Source: Tunturibacter empetritectus
GTDB lineage: Bacteria; Acidobacteriota; Terriglobia; Terriglobales; Acidobacteriaceae
Direction of reading: 5' to 3'
DNA: 64,000 nt
Assembly: GCF_040358985.1 (NCBI RefSeq)
Contig: NZ_CP132932.1
Span: 1,240,001 to 1,304,000, forward strand
Made by a program: the position numbers and the translations under genes
In this document: in pieces, positions 62,519 to 64,000 of the stretch
Position numbering within the stretch: the first letter of the stretch is position 1
Layout: every line of letters starts with the position of its first letter
The notes under the pieces: generated by a model
What the model saw: the letters and a program-made list of their open reading frames with translations, nothing else
Told to the model about the DNA's origin: nothing
The model's database searches: none

Positions 62519-63523
62519 ATGACTAAACTAGCTCTTCTCTTCCCCGGCCAAGGCTCGCAATCCGTAGGCATGGGCCGCGATCTCTACGACAACTTCCCCA
62601 CCGCCCGCGCCATCTTCGACGAGGCCGACCAGGCCCTCGGCTTCCCCCTCTCCCAACTCATCTTCGAAGGCCCCGAAGACCAGCTCAAGCTCACCGAGCA
62701 CACCCAGCCCGCCATCCTCACCGTCTCCGTAGCAGCCGCCCGTGTCTTTACCGAAGCCCTCGCAGAAAAAGGCCTCCCCGGCCCCGCCTTAGCCGCCGGC
62801 CACTCCCTCGGCGAGTACTCCGCCCATGTCGCCGCCGGCACCCTCTCCTTCACCGAAGCCGTCCGCACCGTTCGCTCCCGTGGCCAGTTCATGCAACAAG
62901 CCGTCCCCCCCGGCGTCGGGGCCATGGCCGCCATCCTCGGCCTCTCCGCCGACCTCATCAACGACATCTGCGCCCAGGTCTCCGACGACCTCACACCCCT
63001 CCCCAACGACCCCGCCGCAAAAGACTTCTCCCCCAACGACGCCGTAGTCTCACCCGCCAACCTCAACTCCCCCGATCAGACCGTCATCTCCGGCGCCGCA
63101 GCAGCCGTCGAGCGCGCGGCCGATCTCTGCAAACAAGCTGGAGCCAAGCGCGCCATCATGCTTCAGGTCAGCGCCCCATTCCACTGCGCCCTCATGCAGC
63201 CCGCCCAACTGTCCCTCACCTCCACCCTCGAAGCCGTCACCTTTCATGACCCCGCCTTCCCCGTCGCCTCCAACGTAGACGCCCGTCTCGTCCACCGCCG
63301 CGCCGAAGTCCCCGACTGCCTCATCCGTCAGGTCACCGGCTCCGTCCGCTGGGTCGAGTGCATGCAGCTCCTCATCGCCGAGGGCGCCACCCATTTCATC
63401 GAAGTAGGCCCCGGCAAAGTCCTCTCCGGCCTCGTCCACAAGATCGACAAAAACCAGCACGCCTCCCACGTCTCCGACTCCGCCTCCCTCGAAAAGACTC
63501 TGGCTTCTATGGCCCCAGCCTGA
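62519..63523 (+). CDS. fabD: Malonyl-CoA:ACP transacylase
   Basis: 334 aa. N-terminal LALLFPGQGSQSVGMG, nucleophile Ser96 in AAGHSLGEYSAHV, Arg121 in VRSRGQFMQ that binds malonate, and the catalytic His in SAPFHCALM. It loads malonyl groups onto acyl carrier protein for fatty-acid synthesis. Not in a fab cluster here: the neighbours are a stress protein and an unknown gene. Confidence 0.95.
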   Translation: MTKLALLFPGQGSQSVGMGRDLYDNFPTARAIFDEADQALGFPLSQLIFEGPEDQLKLTEHTQPAILTVSVAAARVFTEALAEKGLPGPALAAGHSLGEYSAHVAAGTLSFTEAVRTVRSRGQFMQQAVPPGVGAMAAILGLSADLINDICAQVSDDLTPLPNDPAAKDFSPNDAVVSPANLNSPDQTVISGAAAAVERAADLCKQAGAKRAIMLQVSAPFHCALMQPAQLSLTSTLEAVTFHDPAFPVASNVDARLVHRRAEVPDCLIRQVTGSVRWVECMQLLIAEGATHFIEVGPGKVLSGLVHKIDKNQHASHVSDSASLEKTLASMAPA

Positions 63524-63565
63524 TACTCTGCGTTGCCTACAATCTCATTGCTTTGAAAAGAACCC

Positions 63566-64000
63566 ATGATCAAGCCTGACAATCTTCCGCCAGAGATGAC
63601 AATTGGCGCAGCGCAAAGCGGTAGCGAGTATGCGTGGCAACTTGATTGTTTCCCCAGTGCTCTCGCTAAAGCAGAGGCTCTTGGATACGCTTGCCTTGGA
63701 GGGCAGTTTCAACTTCGCCTCTCTACCGGCACTTGTGAAATGTACTGGCTCAGTGCTGATTCGAAAGAGCGCAAACTCAATGAACCATGGCCAGCCTTTT
63801 GTCGTCGCTCCTGCTCGGAGATTTTGAGCGCTTTTACTAAGCTCATTGCAGAGACAGACTTTCGGAAGATTGCATCCGAATGGCCCTCTGTCCAGGACGC
63901 AATGGCTCAGGGCCTCGATCCTCATCAAGTCCTTGTCTTCGCAGCATATTTTGTGAACGAAGTTGAATACGCGCAGCTCAATCAAAAAAATGAACCGCTT
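63566..64000 (+). CDS. Unknown protein, C-terminally cut by window end
   Basis: Open from ATG 63566 through base 64000 with no stop (145 codons). The product begins MIKPDNLPPEMTIGAAQSG and continues with YAWQLDCFPSALAKAEALGYA, GGQFQLRLSTGTCEMYWLSAD and a helix-rich RSCSEILSAFTKLIAETDF. Soluble, with no signal peptide. I do not recognise it; the pattern resembles small intracellular, possibly immunity-like proteins, but this is a guess. The opposite-strand frame in the same place is a shadow. Confidence 0.6.
   Translation, partial: MIKPDNLPPEMTIGAAQSGSEYAWQLDCFPSALAKAEALGYACLGGQFQLRLSTGTCEMYWLSADSKERKLNEPWPAFCRRSCSEILSAFTKLIAETDFRKIASEWPSVQDAMAQGLDPHQVLVFAAYFVNEVEYAQLNQKNEPL

Overview
The window looks like a chromosomal segment of an Acidobacteriota bacterium of the Terriglobus/Granulicella/Edaphobacter type. 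This is inferred from gene content (a Tat-exported GH28 pectinase, a secreted carboxypeptidase-regulatory-like beta protein, a PAP2-Wzi fusion, a PEP-CTERM protein, DUF2752/GYF proteins) and from moderately high GC with strong G/C bias at third codon positions in most genes. No 16S rRNA or ribosomal protein gene is present, so the assignment rests on family resemblance only.

Layout. 1-1736: end of an RND adaptor gene and its NodT-type outer-membrane partner. 1741-5077: a KdpD-like sensor split into two head-to-head genes plus a KdpE-like regulator, without kdpFABC. 5151-16440: housekeeping and accessory genes (GH28, lipid kinase, GYF and DUF2752 membrane proteins, bactofilin, SulP transporter, CBS protein, FmdE-like protein, CHAD protein, YeiH-type exporter preceded by an unlisted 37-aa membrane protein). 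16607-31111: envelope polysaccharide genes (PAP2-Wzi fusion, GT2, SLBB export protein, initiating sugar transferase, complete dTDP-L-rhamnose set, GmhB-like phosphatase), interrupted by a dciA-gatC-gatA operon. 31280-35801: a partner-switching regulatory block (two SpoIIE-type phosphatases, one RsbW-type kinase, one STAS antagonist). 36368-38142: a PEP-CTERM protein, about 1 kb of mostly non-coding DNA, and a tRNA that reads as tRNA-Ile2(CAU). 38335-50765: a second polysaccharide block with Wzx-like flippase, Wzz, Wzy/ligase-like protein, a GT-C-like membrane protein, four glycosyltransferases, a methyltransferase and a 2OG-Fe(II) oxygenase; 43.2-46.2 kb is clearly AT-richer. 50815-64000: housekeeping and lineage genes (DinB, YraN, ankyrin-LssY_C, NAD(P)-binding protein, CTP synthase, DPP-IV peptidase, DUF4230, UspA, FabD) and an unfinished unknown gene.

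How it works together. The two polysaccharide blocks contain nearly everything for a Wzx/Wzy-dependent, rhamnose-containing exopolysaccharide: priming transferase, dTDP-rhamnose supply, transferases, flippase, polymerase, chain-length protein, outer-membrane SLBB exporter and a Wzi-like surface-attachment barrel. No Wzc-type tyrosine kinase is visible. The partner-switching block lies between the halves; one of its phosphatases carries a predicted extracytoplasmic carbohydrate-binding-like domain and a 7-helix membrane region, so it may tie polymer output to an external signal. That link is inference from position and domains.

The items most worth following are the partner-switching block with its sugar-binding-like sensor, the 37-aa protein before the YeiH exporter, the PAP2-Wzi fusion, the split KdpD, and the PEP-CTERM gene with a sigma54-like site. 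No CRISPR array, integrase, transposase or rRNA gene was seen.
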